Assembly: GCA_963665075.1 (NCBI GenBank)
Contig: OY762063.1
Span: forward strand, 1,798,001 to 1,862,000
From: JAPULR01 sp963665075
GTDB lineage: Bacteria; Chloroflexota; Dehalococcoidia; Lucifugimonadales; GCA-2712585
DNA: 64,000 bases
Direction of reading: 5' to 3'
Each line of letters starts with the position of its first letter. Within the stretch, counting starts at the first letter, position 1. This document shows, one piece after another, positions 24,331-31,888 of this stretch. A program made the translations under genes and the position numbers. The notes beneath the pieces were generated by a model that worked only from the letters and a program-made list of their open reading frames with translations, was not told where the DNA came from and did no database searches.

Positions 24331-24767
24331 TGCTTCCAAACCTTCCTGATGATTCCCACGTAGTGCGATATTTAAGGCCGTCACAGGTGAGGGAAGACGG
24401 AAGCGTCGATGGAGAGAACTTTCGTCGTCGCCCTGGAGAAACCGCGCTGTCAGTCAACTGGTTGGACCACTATCAGCGAAGGGATAAAGAGGCTCAACTA
24501 CGTGAAATCAGGCGGGTCATACGATTATCGCTGAGGCCCAACGGTCGCTTTGCTGAACTAAACGTAGGTACGACAAAGGGCCACCTTGCTCACGTAGTTG
24601 ATGATTTGAGATTCGTTCACACACCTAGAGAAGGAACACCACGATATCTCCCGGATCCTTCTCACAGCGAGATAGTAGGACTTCCTGCGGGTGACACTCT
24701 TCAGGCAGCTCTAATCGGAGAACTGATTGCCCAATGCATTACGGAGTTGCACCCCGCCGTAACATAG
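24330..24767 (+). CDS. Hypothetical protein, second gene of the coupled pair
   Basis: A 145-residue protein of unknown function with DSHVVRYLRPSQV, EDGSVDGENFRRRPGE, ALSVNWLDHYQ and EIRRVIRLSLRPNGRFAELNVG. I have the impression that this VVRYL...SVNWLxHYQ type recurs in bacterial genomes beside a small partner gene, but cannot name a domain. It ends 56 bp before the endonuclease III gene. It may be a toxin, a nuclease inhibitor or a cargo gene; no catalytic motif is evident. Confidence 0.6.
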   Translation: MLPNLPDDSHVVRYLRPSQVREDGSVDGENFRRRPGETALSVNWLDHYQRRDKEAQLREIRRVIRLSLRPNGRFAELNVGTTKGHLAHVVDDLRFVHTPREGTPRYLPDPSHSEIVGLPAGDTLQAALIGELIAQCITELHPAVT

Positions 24768-24823
24768 CCCAAGCATCCGCCTTACTTGAGCGGGTTGGCG
24801 GGGGGTGCTAGAATCCGGCTATT

Positions 24824-25570
24824 GTGGCACGAAGCAGCAACGTCAAGGCTAAGGCGAAACGGCGGCGGGGGGTGGGCAAGAGGCGTCCCAGGAAGTCGAT
24901 ACTCAGGCATATCAGCGCGCAGGAGATAGTTGACAGGCTGGGGGGATCCTATGGGCCGTTCGAGCACGCCCGGCGGATCGACCCGGCGGAGGAGTTGGTG
25001 TTCACGATTCTGTCGCAGCACACGTCCGACATCAATTCGGGGAGGGCGTTCGGGCAGCTGATGGAGGAGTTCGGGACGCTTGAGGCGGTGGCGGCGGGGA
25101 GCATTCCGCGCATCTCCAAAGCTATCAGCAGCGGCGGGCTGGCGCGCGTCAAGGCGCCGCGCATCAAGACCATTCTGAACATCATCCTGGAGAAGCGGGG
25201 CAACCTGGACCTGCATTTCCTGTCGGATATGCCGTTGGCGGACGCGAAGGCGTGGCTTCGGGAGTTGCCGGGAATCGGGCCGAAGTCGGCGGCGGTGATT
25301 CTCTGCTTCTCGCTGGGGATGCCGGCGATGGCGGTGGACACCCACGTGCATCGGGTGTCGAAGCGGCTGGGGCTTATCGGGCCGAAGGTGGGGGCCGACG
25401 CCGCCCACGACCTGCTGGAGGCGATGGTGGAGCCGGAGCAGGTGTACGCCTTCCACACGGCGTTGATTACTCACGGGCGTCGGGTGTGCAAGGCGCCGCG
25501 GCCCAGGTGCGACGAGTGCGTTCTGGCCTTCGGCTGTCCTTCCAGCGAACTGCCGGTTGCGAAGAAGTAG
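24824..25570 (+). CDS. nth: Endonuclease III-type DNA glycosylase/AP lyase
   Basis: A 248-residue HhH-GPD base-excision repair enzyme. The hairpin and active site read LPGIGPKSAAVILCFSLG with K154 as the lyase nucleophile, and MAVDTHVHRVSKRLGL with catalytic D172. The 4Fe-4S cluster is CKAPRPRCDECVLAFGC (C-x6-C-x2-C-x5-C). A basic N-terminal extension SNVKAKAKRRRGVGKRRPRK precedes the domain; the same DNA is duplicated at 23793. Start GTG at 24824. Confidence 0.93.
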   Translation: MARSSNVKAKAKRRRGVGKRRPRKSILRHISAQEIVDRLGGSYGPFEHARRIDPAEELVFTILSQHTSDINSGRAFGQLMEEFGTLEAVAAGSIPRISKAISSGGLARVKAPRIKTILNIILEKRGNLDLHFLSDMPLADAKAWLRELPGIGPKSAAVILCFSLGMPAMAVDTHVHRVSKRLGLIGPKVGADAAHDLLEAMVEPEQVYAFHTALITHGRRVCKAPRPRCDECVLAFGCPSSELPVAKK

Positions 25571-25699
25571 TTGCCGCTCTTCGTAAATCAACACGATTCT
25601 GGATTCCGGCTTGGTTGGCTCTCCAAGGGCCTGAATCTGGTATGATAGGATGAGCCGAGAGGCGTAGTTGAGGGTAGGGAGTACAGCAGTGGACAGCCT

Positions 25700-26086
25700 A
25701 TGCCGCCTGTAGACAAGAACCGTGAGGGAGTTTATCTTATCCTATTCACGGTGCAGTTCATTGGCTGGCTTGTGATGGCGACGCTGAGGGATTCAGACCC
25801 GATAGCGGTGGTGGAGGTGATGGCCCCGGCCGTGTTGGTGAGCACGGCGACAACTTACGTAATTGTACAAGGAACAATCATGCTAGCTGAACGATATTTG
25901 AAGCGGAGATACGAGGAGGGGAAGGAGGAAGGGGAGGCGATAGGAGAGGCACGAGGGGAAGAGAAGGGACTGGTTAAGGGAAAGGCGGAGGCCTTTGAGT
26001 CAGTGCGGGATTGGGTCAAGCGGAAGGAAGAAGCGGAAGCCAAGGGAGAAGAGTTCAACGAACCTCCTCCATACGAGCGGGGATAA
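25700..26086 (+). CDS. Small two-helix membrane protein with charged coiled-coil tail
   Basis: A 128-residue protein of unknown function. Two hydrophobic segments (LILFTVQFIGWLVMATL and VVEVMAPAVLVSTATTYVIV) are followed by a Glu/Gly/Lys-rich helix ERYLKRRYEEGKEEGEAIGE and a tail WVKRKEEAEAKGEEFNEPPP. The tail matches that of the protein at 4356-4847 and of the fragment downstream, so these are paralogs. The cytoplasmic coiled coil may bind a partner. Confidence 0.65.
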   Translation: MPPVDKNREGVYLILFTVQFIGWLVMATLRDSDPIAVVEVMAPAVLVSTATTYVIVQGTIMLAERYLKRRYEEGKEEGEAIGEARGEEKGLVKGKAEAFESVRDWVKRKEEAEAKGEEFNEPPPYERG

Positions 26087-26123
26087 TCCTCGTGAAAGAA
26101 GGCGGTGTTGGTAGCGAGCCACA

Positions 26124-26282
26124 ATGCTAGCTGAAAGGTATTTGAAACGGCGATACGAGGAGGGGAAGGAGGAAGGGAAGGCGGGAGCCTTTGCCAGGGT
26201 GCGGGATTGGCTCAAGCGGAAGGAAGAAGCGGAAGCCAAGGGCGAGGATTTCACTGAGCCTCCCCCGTATGAGAAAACTTAG
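26124..26282 (+). pseudogene. Truncated tandem copy of the preceding gene
   Basis: A 52-codon frame, MLAERYLKRRYEEGKEEGKA, then VRDWLKRKEEAEAKGEDFTE, nearly identical to the C-terminal third of the gene ending at 26086 but lacking the membrane helices and 18 codons of the charged region. It has an ATG inherited from the parent's internal methionine and no good ribosome site. Likely a remnant of tandem duplication. Confidence 0.7.
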
Positions 26283-26303
26283 CATCATTAAGGATTGCAT
26301 GGA

Positions 26304-26331
26304 AAAGACGGCCTTACATCCGGCCGTCTTT
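26304..26331 (+). terminator. Rho-independent terminator
   Basis: AAAGACGGCC, an 8-nt loop, then GGCCGTCTTT: a perfect 10-bp stem followed by CGTTT. It lies after the small membrane protein genes and before argC, so it would end the upstream transcript. Confidence 0.8.
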
Positions 26332-26405
26332 CGTTTGCAATCCCAGCTTTACCCCAGAGGTAGGGGCGGCTTATACTTTGGGGCACTCACGAATGAGGTT
26401 CAGCA

Positions 26406-27437
26406 GTGACTAAGGTAGGAATCATCAACGTCACGGGATACGCCGGCTCGGAGTTGGCGCGGATTCTTCGCAATCACCCGGAGGTGACGATTGCGTCCGT
26501 GACGGGACGGAGCGCGGCGGGGAAGCGATTGCCGGAGGCGGTGCCGCATCTGTGGGACATCGACTTGCCGATTACGTCCACTGTCGAAGAATCGGTGGAC
26601 TTCGTCTTTTCCAGTCTGCCGAGCGGGGCCAGCGCGGAGGCTCTGGCGCCGTTGGTGGACGGGGGAGTGAAGGCGGTGGACATCGCCGCCGACTTCCGAA
26701 TTCGGAGCGCGGAGGGATTCAAGTCGGCGTACAAGATAGACCATCCTGCGCCTCACCTGCTGGAGCGGGCGGTGTACGGGCTGCCGGAGGTCAACCGCAG
26801 CCGGATTTCGGGAGCTTCGCTGATAGCCAATCCCGGCTGCTATCCGGAGGCGTCGATTCTGGCGTTGGCGCCGGCGGTTCAAACGGGATTGGTGGAGTTG
26901 GACGCAATCATCGACGCCAAGTCGGGCGTGTCCGGCGCGGGACGGGGGAGCATCACGTCCAACCCGATGTACCATTTCGCCGAGTCCAACGAAAACGTGC
27001 TGGCCTACGGGCTGGAGGGGCACGGACACCAGCTGGAGATTGCCCAGGAATTGGCGTCGCTGGGGGGCGCGGATTCCGCGAAGGTGACGTTCGTGCCGCA
27101 TCTGATTCCGATGACGCGGGGGATTCTAGCCACGTGTTATGCGCCGTTGTCGGACGCTTCCACAACGCGGGAGGCGGTGCAGGCGGCGTATCGGGAGTTC
27201 TACGCCGACGAGCCGTTTACCCACGTGACGGCCTCGCCGCCTCGGACGAAGCAGACGACGGGGTCGAACCTGTGTCTGGTATACCCGACGGTGGACCCGC
27301 GGACGGGACGGCTGATAGTGGTGAGCTGCCTGGACAACTTGGTGAAGGGAGCGGCGGGGCAGGCGGTGCAGAACATGAATCTGATGTTGGGGCTGCCGGA
27401 GACGATGGGGTTGGAATCGCTGGCTTTGTGGCCGTAG
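26406..27437 (+). CDS. argC: N-acetyl-gamma-glutamyl-phosphate reductase
   Basis: A 343-residue NADPH-dependent reductase of arginine biosynthesis converting N-acetylglutamyl phosphate to the semialdehyde. The dinucleotide-binding start is VGIINVTGYAGSELARIL, the catalytic cysteine C145 is in LIANPGCYPEASIL, and HLIPMTRGILATCYAPL carries the conserved histidine-containing segment. GTG start at 26406 behind GAGGTTCA. Other arg genes are not adjacent; the related Lys-carrier (LysY-type) role cannot be excluded. Confidence 0.93.
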   Translation: MTKVGIINVTGYAGSELARILRNHPEVTIASVTGRSAAGKRLPEAVPHLWDIDLPITSTVEESVDFVFSSLPSGASAEALAPLVDGGVKAVDIAADFRIRSAEGFKSAYKIDHPAPHLLERAVYGLPEVNRSRISGASLIANPGCYPEASILALAPAVQTGLVELDAIIDAKSGVSGAGRGSITSNPMYHFAESNENVLAYGLEGHGHQLEIAQELASLGGADSAKVTFVPHLIPMTRGILATCYAPLSDASTTREAVQAAYREFYADEPFTHVTASPPRTKQTTGSNLCLVYPTVDPRTGRLIVVSCLDNLVKGAAGQAVQNMNLMLGLPETMGLESLALWP

Positions 27438-27798
27438 GGGTGGGAGAGGGGATCACCCTCATCCTAGCCTTCTCCCTCAAGGGAGAAGGGACAAGATGGA
27501 TTCCCGCTTTCGCGGGAATGACGGTTGTGCAAAGGTCCCCTCAAGGGAGAAGGGATTAAGAGGGATTCCCTGCTCGACCCTTCGACAGGCCCTTCGACAA
27601 GCTCAGGACAGGCTCAGGGTGAGCGGGCATGGATTCCAGCTTTCGCGGAAATGACGGTTGTGCAAAGGTCTCCATTGAGGGGGAAGAGGCATGCAAGCGG
27701 AAGCGGGGTGGTGGAAAGAGTGATGCTGCTTTTATAGAATAGTGGGTGAAAGTCTAACGGTATTGCCTTGGCAGGCAGATAAAGCAGGAGGTGGGTCT
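27438..27798. repeat. Intergenic repeats between argC and gap
   Basis: Contains CTTCTCCCTCAAGGGAGAAG hairpins (about 27470 and 27535), two GGATTCC...GGAATGACGG units (about 27498 and 27630), GTTGTGCAAAGGTC terminal-repeat ends of the MITE-like family (about 27524 and 27656), and TTCGACAGG/TTCGACAAGCTCAGGACAGG units (27580-27620). No gene seen. The AGGAGGTG ribosome site of gap lies at 27786-27793. Confidence 0.75.
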
Positions 27799-28866
27799 TT
27801 GGCGACGCGAGTTGGAATCAACGGCTTCGGTAGGATTGGACGTCAGGTTCTCAGGGCGGCTCTGGAACGCTATCCGGAGGAATTGGAAGTGGTGGCGGTC
27901 AACGATCTGGCCGACGCGGAGACCAACGCCCATCTATTCAAGTACGACACGAACTACGGGACATTTCCGGGCAAGGTCGAGACGCGGGACGGGTCGTTGA
28001 TAGTCGACGGGGTAGAGGTGAAGGCATTTTCGCAGAGGGACCCCGCGCAGATTCCGTGGGGCGACGTGGGGGCGGAGCTTGTCGTCGAATCCACGGGCAT
28101 CTTCACCGACGCGGCCAGGGCGGCGGCGCACCTGGAGGGCGGCGCGAAGAAGGTCGTCATTTCCGCGCCGGCCACGGACGAGGACATAACCCTGGTGCTG
28201 GGCGTCAACGACGACGCCTACAATCCCGCGGAGCATCGGATAATCTCCAACGCATCCTGCACCACCAACTGCTTCGCGCCGATGGCCAAGGTGCTGAACG
28301 ACACCTTCGGGGTCGAGTACGGGTTGATGTCCACGGTGCACTCCTACACCAACGACCAGAAGATTCTGGACCAGGTGCACGGGGACTTGCGGCGGGCGCG
28401 GGCGGCGGCGGAGAACATCATCCCCACCAGCACGGGCGCGGCGCGGGCCGTGGGGCTGGTGATACCGGAGCTTCAGGGGAAGCTTCACGGGGTGGCGTTC
28501 CGGGTGCCCACCAGCACGGTGTCGGCGACGGACTTCACGGCGGTGTTGAAGCGGAAGGTGAGCGTGACGGAGGTGAACAACGCCTTTCGTGAGGCGGCGG
28601 AGTCTGGGGCGTTGTCGTCGGTGTTGGAATACTGCGACGCGCCGCTGGTGAGCGGCGATTTCAAGGGCAACCCGCACAGCTGCGTCTTCGACTCGCTGTC
28701 GACGATGGTGATGGCGGGGGAGATGGTGAAGGTGCTGGGCTGGTATGACAACGAGTGGGGTTACGCCTGCCGAACGGCGGACTTGTGCGCGTTTCTGGGA
28801 GAGAAGGGGCTGGCAGGCTCGGATGTCGAGTCGAGCCAGATTCTCCCAGGTGCGACTATTGCTTAA
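27799..28866 (+). CDS. gap: Glyceraldehyde-3-phosphate dehydrogenase, type I
   Basis: A 355-residue glycolytic/gluconeogenic enzyme. The NAD-binding VGINGFGRIGRQVLR starts the protein, the catalytic cysteine C154 lies in SNASCTTNCFAP, HSYTNDQ supplies the active-site histidine region, and WYDNEWGYACR closes the domain. A TTG at 27799, spaced 5 nt from AGGAGGTG, is preferred over the upstream GTG at 27742 because the family begins there. It forms lower glycolysis with the PPi-type PFK of this window. The end abuts a MITE-like repeat. Confidence 0.95.
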   Translation: MATRVGINGFGRIGRQVLRAALERYPEELEVVAVNDLADAETNAHLFKYDTNYGTFPGKVETRDGSLIVDGVEVKAFSQRDPAQIPWGDVGAELVVESTGIFTDAARAAAHLEGGAKKVVISAPATDEDITLVLGVNDDAYNPAEHRIISNASCTTNCFAPMAKVLNDTFGVEYGLMSTVHSYTNDQKILDQVHGDLRRARAAAENIIPTSTGAARAVGLVIPELQGKLHGVAFRVPTSTVSATDFTAVLKRKVSVTEVNNAFREAAESGALSSVLEYCDAPLVSGDFKGNPHSCVFDSLSTMVMAGEMVKVLGWYDNEWGYACRTADLCAFLGEKGLAGSDVESSQILPGATIA

Positions 28867-29093
28867 CTGCCGGATGGAACATCCACCCAACTCGAATCAC
28901 CCCCAACTCAATCTTCCCCCATCAAGGAGACCTTTGCGTAACTCCCTATTCACCCCAACATTCTGTGATGGAAGCAACGTATTTATACCTAAACAGCCCC
29001 ACCCCTGGATTCCCGTTTTCACGGGAATGACGAAAGGGGTAGCGGGAATGACGGTTATGCAAAGGTCTCCATCAAGGGGGAACAAGTTAATTG
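28867..29093. repeat. MITE-like repeat (left part) containing a second copy
   Basis: The outer repeat begins near 28867 (TAACTGCCGGATGGAACATCC) and its hairpin arm CTTCCCCC is at 28913-28920. It is interrupted by the inner element at 28926-29070 and resumes as GGGGGAACAAGTTAATTG, where the IS1595 transposon enters. Its right end continues at 31765-31797 (GGTTATGCAGAGGTCTC). Confidence 0.75.
28926..29070. mobile_element. 145-bp MITE-like element with 17-bp terminal inverted repeats
   Basis: Ends are GGAGACCTTTGCGTAAC (28926-28942) and GTTATGCAAAGGTCTCC (29054-29070), inverted with one mismatch. The element is flanked by ATCAA on both sides (28921-28925, 29071-29075), a 5-bp apparent target duplication. 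ATCAA is the loop of the hairpin CCCCC-ATCAA-GGGGG found intact in another copy at about 43385. It has no coding capacity and includes a GGATTCCCGTTTTCACGGGAATGACG unit. Confidence 0.75.
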
Positions 29094-29122
29094 GGGAATT
29101 ATATACTATCTTACCCAAACGC

Positions 29123-29151
29123 TTGACAACCCCTATATTTTCTGGTAGTAT
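29123..29151 (+). promoter_or_regulatory. Promoter of the IS1595 element
   Basis: TTGACA (29123-29128), a 17-bp spacer and TAGTAT (29146-29151) lie just inside the left inverted repeat and 30 bp before the transposase start. This would drive the transposase and its cargo genes. Confidence 0.65.
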
Positions 29152-29180
29152 TTTACCCATAACGGATTGAGGTTGTGGCA

Positions 29181-30116
29181 ATGGCAACGAAGGCCCCGGG
29201 AAAGCATTACAGGAAGGGAATCAGCCTGATTGAAGCAGTCCAGACGTATGGGGATGACGCAACGGCAGAGCAGATATTCATAGAAGCTCGCTGGCCTGAT
29301 GGCGTTACCTGCCCCAAATGCGAATCTTCCAACATCGTTGAGCGGCTCAATCGTAAACCCCAACCCTTCCGTTGCCGTGATTGCCGCAAGGATTTCAGCG
29401 TCAAGACAGGTACGGTCATGCAAGGATCCAATCTGTCCCTCGGAAAGTGGGCCTTGGCGGCCTATCTGCTGTCCACGAACCTCAAGGGCGTATCATCCAT
29501 GAAGCTACACAGGGATTTGGGAGTCACCCAAAAGACGGCTTGGCATCTGGGACACCGAATCAGGCAAGCATGGGCGGACGGACAGCAGATGTTTGGCGGC
29601 CCGGTGGAAGTAGACGAAACGTACATCGGCGGGAAGGAATCCAACAAGCACGAATCCAAGCGACTCCACGCTGGGCGGGGGCCCGTTGGGAAGACCGCCG
29701 TTGTCGGCGCAAAAGACAGGGAAAGCGGGAAGGTAGCGGCGCAGGTGGTTGAGAAGACCGACGCCTTGAACCTTCAATCCTTCGTTGTGGACAAGGCCCA
29801 ACTAGGCGCAACCATCTACACCGATGAAAACAGGGCCTACGCTGGCCTACCCTTTCCCCATGAATCGGTGAAGCACAGCGCCGGTGAGTACGTGAACGAA
29901 ATGGCTCACACGAACGGCATAGAGTCCTTCTGGGCGATGCTGAAACGTGGATATAACGGGGTGTACCACCGAATGAGCGTGAAGCATCTGGACAGGTACA
30001 TCACGGAGTTTGAAGGACGCCACAATCAGCGTCCACTGGACACGGAGTCCCAGGTGCTGGCCATCATGCAAGGAATGGACGGCAAGCGTCTCCGGTATGC
30101 GGACTTGGTGGCATGA
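29181..30116 (+). CDS. IS1595-family transposase
   Basis: A 311-residue DDE-type transposase. An N-terminal zinc ribbon (CPKCESSN and CRDCRKDF) precedes a helical region (TNLKGVSSMKLHRDLGVTQKTAW) and the ISXO2-like catalytic domain: VEVDETYIGGKE (first D), IYTDENRAYAGL (second D) and AHTNGIESFWAMLKRG (N, with K nearby), the DDNK pattern of this family. GAGG at 29169 gives correct spacing to ATG 29181; a GTG at 29175 is too close. Its last codons overlap the next gene (ATGATGA), so the methyltransferase is coupled to it. Confidence 0.95.
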   Translation: MATKAPGKHYRKGISLIEAVQTYGDDATAEQIFIEARWPDGVTCPKCESSNIVERLNRKPQPFRCRDCRKDFSVKTGTVMQGSNLSLGKWALAAYLLSTNLKGVSSMKLHRDLGVTQKTAWHLGHRIRQAWADGQQMFGGPVEVDETYIGGKESNKHESKRLHAGRGPVGKTAVVGAKDRESGKVAAQVVEKTDALNLQSFVVDKAQLGATIYTDENRAYAGLPFPHESVKHSAGEYVNEMAHTNGIESFWAMLKRGYNGVYHRMSVKHLDRYITEFEGRHNQRPLDTESQVLAIMQGMDGKRLRYADLVA

Positions 30117-31225
30117 TGACTACTCCCAACTTCTCCAATCGGACGCTGTTCATTTCCGACAACCTTCCCGTTCTGGAGGGCATGGATTCAGAGACGATTG
30201 ACCTTGTGCTGATTGACCCGCCGTTCAATAGCAAGCGGCAATTTCAGGGGATTGGCAAGGCGTCCAAGGCCAAATTCAAGGACATCTGGAGTTGGCGGGC
30301 AGACGTGCATCCTTCCTGGATGCCGAAAATGCGTGAACACAACCGGGCCTTGGTGGAAGTGATAGAAGCGGCGTACCACGCCAGCGACCCCGGCATGGCA
30401 GCGTACATCGCCTTCATGTCGATACGGGTGTTGGAACTTCACAGGGTGTTGAAGTCTACGGGGAGTATGTATCTCCACTGCGACCCTACGGCAAGCCACT
30501 ATCTCAAGGCAATGATGGATGCCGTTTTCGGGCCGGGGAATTTCAGGAATGAGATAACTTGGCAACGCGCAACCGTGAAGGGTTCGAGGGGAAAGCGGAA
30601 GTCCTTGGGCAGCGTTACGGATACCATCCTGTTCTATGGAAAGACGGGAAGCCATGTAGTGGAAATTCCAACCACCATGCCTACGAAAATGCCTGGATTT
30701 CCCCATTTAGACGGAAGAGGCAACTATCGACCTGTTACAAGGCTAATGGCTGAGGCAGGATTGCATGATTGCCCCAGATACGAATGGAACGGCTTGAATC
30801 CTGAGTACGGCTGGCGTGTCTCTTTGGAGAACTTGAAGCGGCTGGCGGCGGAGGACAGGATTCACTTCAACTCATCGGGCAGGCCCTACAGGAAACAATA
30901 TGAATGGGAATATCAAGGCGTAGCCGTGGGCGATATATGGGTTGACATCAAGTTCGTTGCGCCTGGCTCCAAAGAACGAATCGGCTGGCCTACCCAGAAA
31001 CCCTTGAAGCTGTACCGGCGAATCATCGAGGCGTCCACTAACGAGGGAGATATGATTCTGGATGCTTTCGCTGGTTGCGCCACAACGTGCGTAGCCGCTG
31101 AGCAGCTAGGCCGCCAGTGGGTAGGGATTGACATAGCCGAAGAAGCGGAAGTCGTAACCAGGGACAGATTGCGGCGGGAAACCCGCTTGTTTGCGGGGGG
31201 GGGAGAACGTGTCGATTCGCCATGA
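30113..31225 (+). CDS. Transposon-borne DNA methyltransferase (N4/N6, beta class)
   Basis: A 370-residue site-specific DNA methyltransferase. Catalytic motif IV is LVLIDPPFNSKRQF (DPPF, residues 35-38) and the AdoMet motif I near the C-terminus is ILDAFAGCATTCVAAEQLG, followed by RQWVGIDIAEEA. The DPP-first order puts it in the beta class with type III Mod and similar enzymes. PTQKPLKLYRRII is the typical motif X region. It starts within the transposase stop codon. As cargo of a transposon it may protect the element or pair with the HNH nuclease downstream; the target site is unknown. Confidence 0.93.
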   Translation: MMTTPNFSNRTLFISDNLPVLEGMDSETIDLVLIDPPFNSKRQFQGIGKASKAKFKDIWSWRADVHPSWMPKMREHNRALVEVIEAAYHASDPGMAAYIAFMSIRVLELHRVLKSTGSMYLHCDPTASHYLKAMMDAVFGPGNFRNEITWQRATVKGSRGKRKSLGSVTDTILFYGKTGSHVVEIPTTMPTKMPGFPHLDGRGNYRPVTRLMAEAGLHDCPRYEWNGLNPEYGWRVSLENLKRLAAEDRIHFNSSGRPYRKQYEWEYQGVAVGDIWVDIKFVAPGSKERIGWPTQKPLKLYRRIIEASTNEGDMILDAFAGCATTCVAAEQLGRQWVGIDIAEEAEVVTRDRLRRETRLFAGGGERVDSP

Positions 31226-31568
31226 TGCGCCGTATCGGACGCCCGACCCTGAGCCTGCGCCCACGTTTGAGACCCCCCGCCGTTCCAAGCGCAACCAGCC
31301 TATGCCGCCGCTCAGCGAGGCCCGGAAGTATCTGGCCGCCCGTGACGGCGCGTTCTGTCAGGGTTGCGGGTTTGAGCCGCCCAACGGCTGGCTGGACTAC
31401 CTGGAAGTGGACCACCAGAAGCCGAAAGCGGACGGGGGAACGAACGCCTACGATAACCTGGTGCTTCTCTGCTCTCCCTGCAACCGGCGCAAGGGGCATT
31501 TCTACACATTGAGCGGGTTGCGGAACGCTACGAAGAACGAAGGTAGAATCTTGGAAAAGCGGTGGTAA
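31209..31568 (+). CDS. Transposon-borne HNH endonuclease
   Basis: A 119-residue HNH nuclease. The domain spans YLAARDGAFCQGCGFEPP, LEVDHQKPKADGGTNAYDNL and LLCSPCNRRKGH: the DH histidine, the asparagine in the NAYDNL helix and the final histidine are present, and two CxxC pairs bind a structural zinc. GTG at 31209 follows GGGGGGAGAAC and overlaps the methyltransferase end. Its position suggests it cuts DNA lacking the methylation made by its neighbour, which is an inference. Confidence 0.88.
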   Translation: MSIRHDAPYRTPDPEPAPTFETPRRSKRNQPMPPLSEARKYLAARDGAFCQGCGFEPPNGWLDYLEVDHQKPKADGGTNAYDNLVLLCSPCNRRKGHFYTLSGLRNATKNEGRILEKRW

Positions 31569-31579
31569 AGGAGATGGAC

Positions 31580-31714
31580 ATGGATGACAAGACAACCAAG
31601 AGGAAGCGGGGCAGGCCCTCCAAACCCGTTGAGCGTATACCCGATAGCTTTGAGAACATCGTCAAAGCCTTGGTGCGCCCGGTGAAGTCTGGGCCAACGA
31701 AGGAGGAGGGATAG
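31580..31714 (+). CDS. Small AT-hook-like basic protein in the IS1595 transposon
   Basis: A 44-residue protein: the start KTTKRKRGRPSKPVERIP contains an AT-hook-like RGRPSKP core, then DSFENIVKALVRPVKS. ATG 31580 is spaced six bases from AAAGGAG; an ATG at 31574 is too close. It is the last gene before the right inverted repeat and lies 11 bp after the HNH gene. It may bind AT-rich DNA such as the element's ends, which are far more AT-rich than the host. Confidence 0.65.
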   Translation: MDDKTTKRKRGRPSKPVERIPDSFENIVKALVRPVKSGPTKEEG

Positions 31715-31756
31715 CGTCGGCTACCTTCCCCGTGGGTAAGATTGTATATAATTCCC

Positions 31757-31888
31757 GTTAATTGCCGTCCTTGGGAAGGTTATGCAGAGGTCTCAAGGTT
31801 GACGGCATCGGTAGGCGCGGCTTAGACTGCGGGCATCCAAGTTGCGACCAGGGATGGTCGTTTCAGCGTACTTTTCAGGAGGAATCGC
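31757..31888. other. Right flank of the transposon and upstream region of the GlcG-like gene
   Basis: Begins with the target-site copy GTTAATTG, then the right end of the interrupted MITE-like repeat (CCTTGGGAAGGTTATGCAGAGGTCTC, to about 31797). No gene is seen in the remaining 90 bp apart from the AGGAGGAATCGC ribosome site at 31877. Confidence 0.7.

Larger units (their letters stand above)
29094..31756 (+). mobile_element. IS1595-family transposon with passenger methyltransferase and HNH genes
   Basis: A complete 2663-bp element. The ends, GGGAATTATATAC[T/A]ATCTTACCCA, are 24-bp inverted repeats at 29094-29117 and 31733-31756 with one mismatch. It is flanked by a perfect 8-bp direct repeat GTTAATTG (29086-29093 and 31757-31764), the duplication length known for IS1595 elements. 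Inside are the transposase, a DNA methyltransferase starting within its stop codon, an HNH nuclease and a 44-residue basic protein, all on the plus strand and closely packed. Confidence 0.92.
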
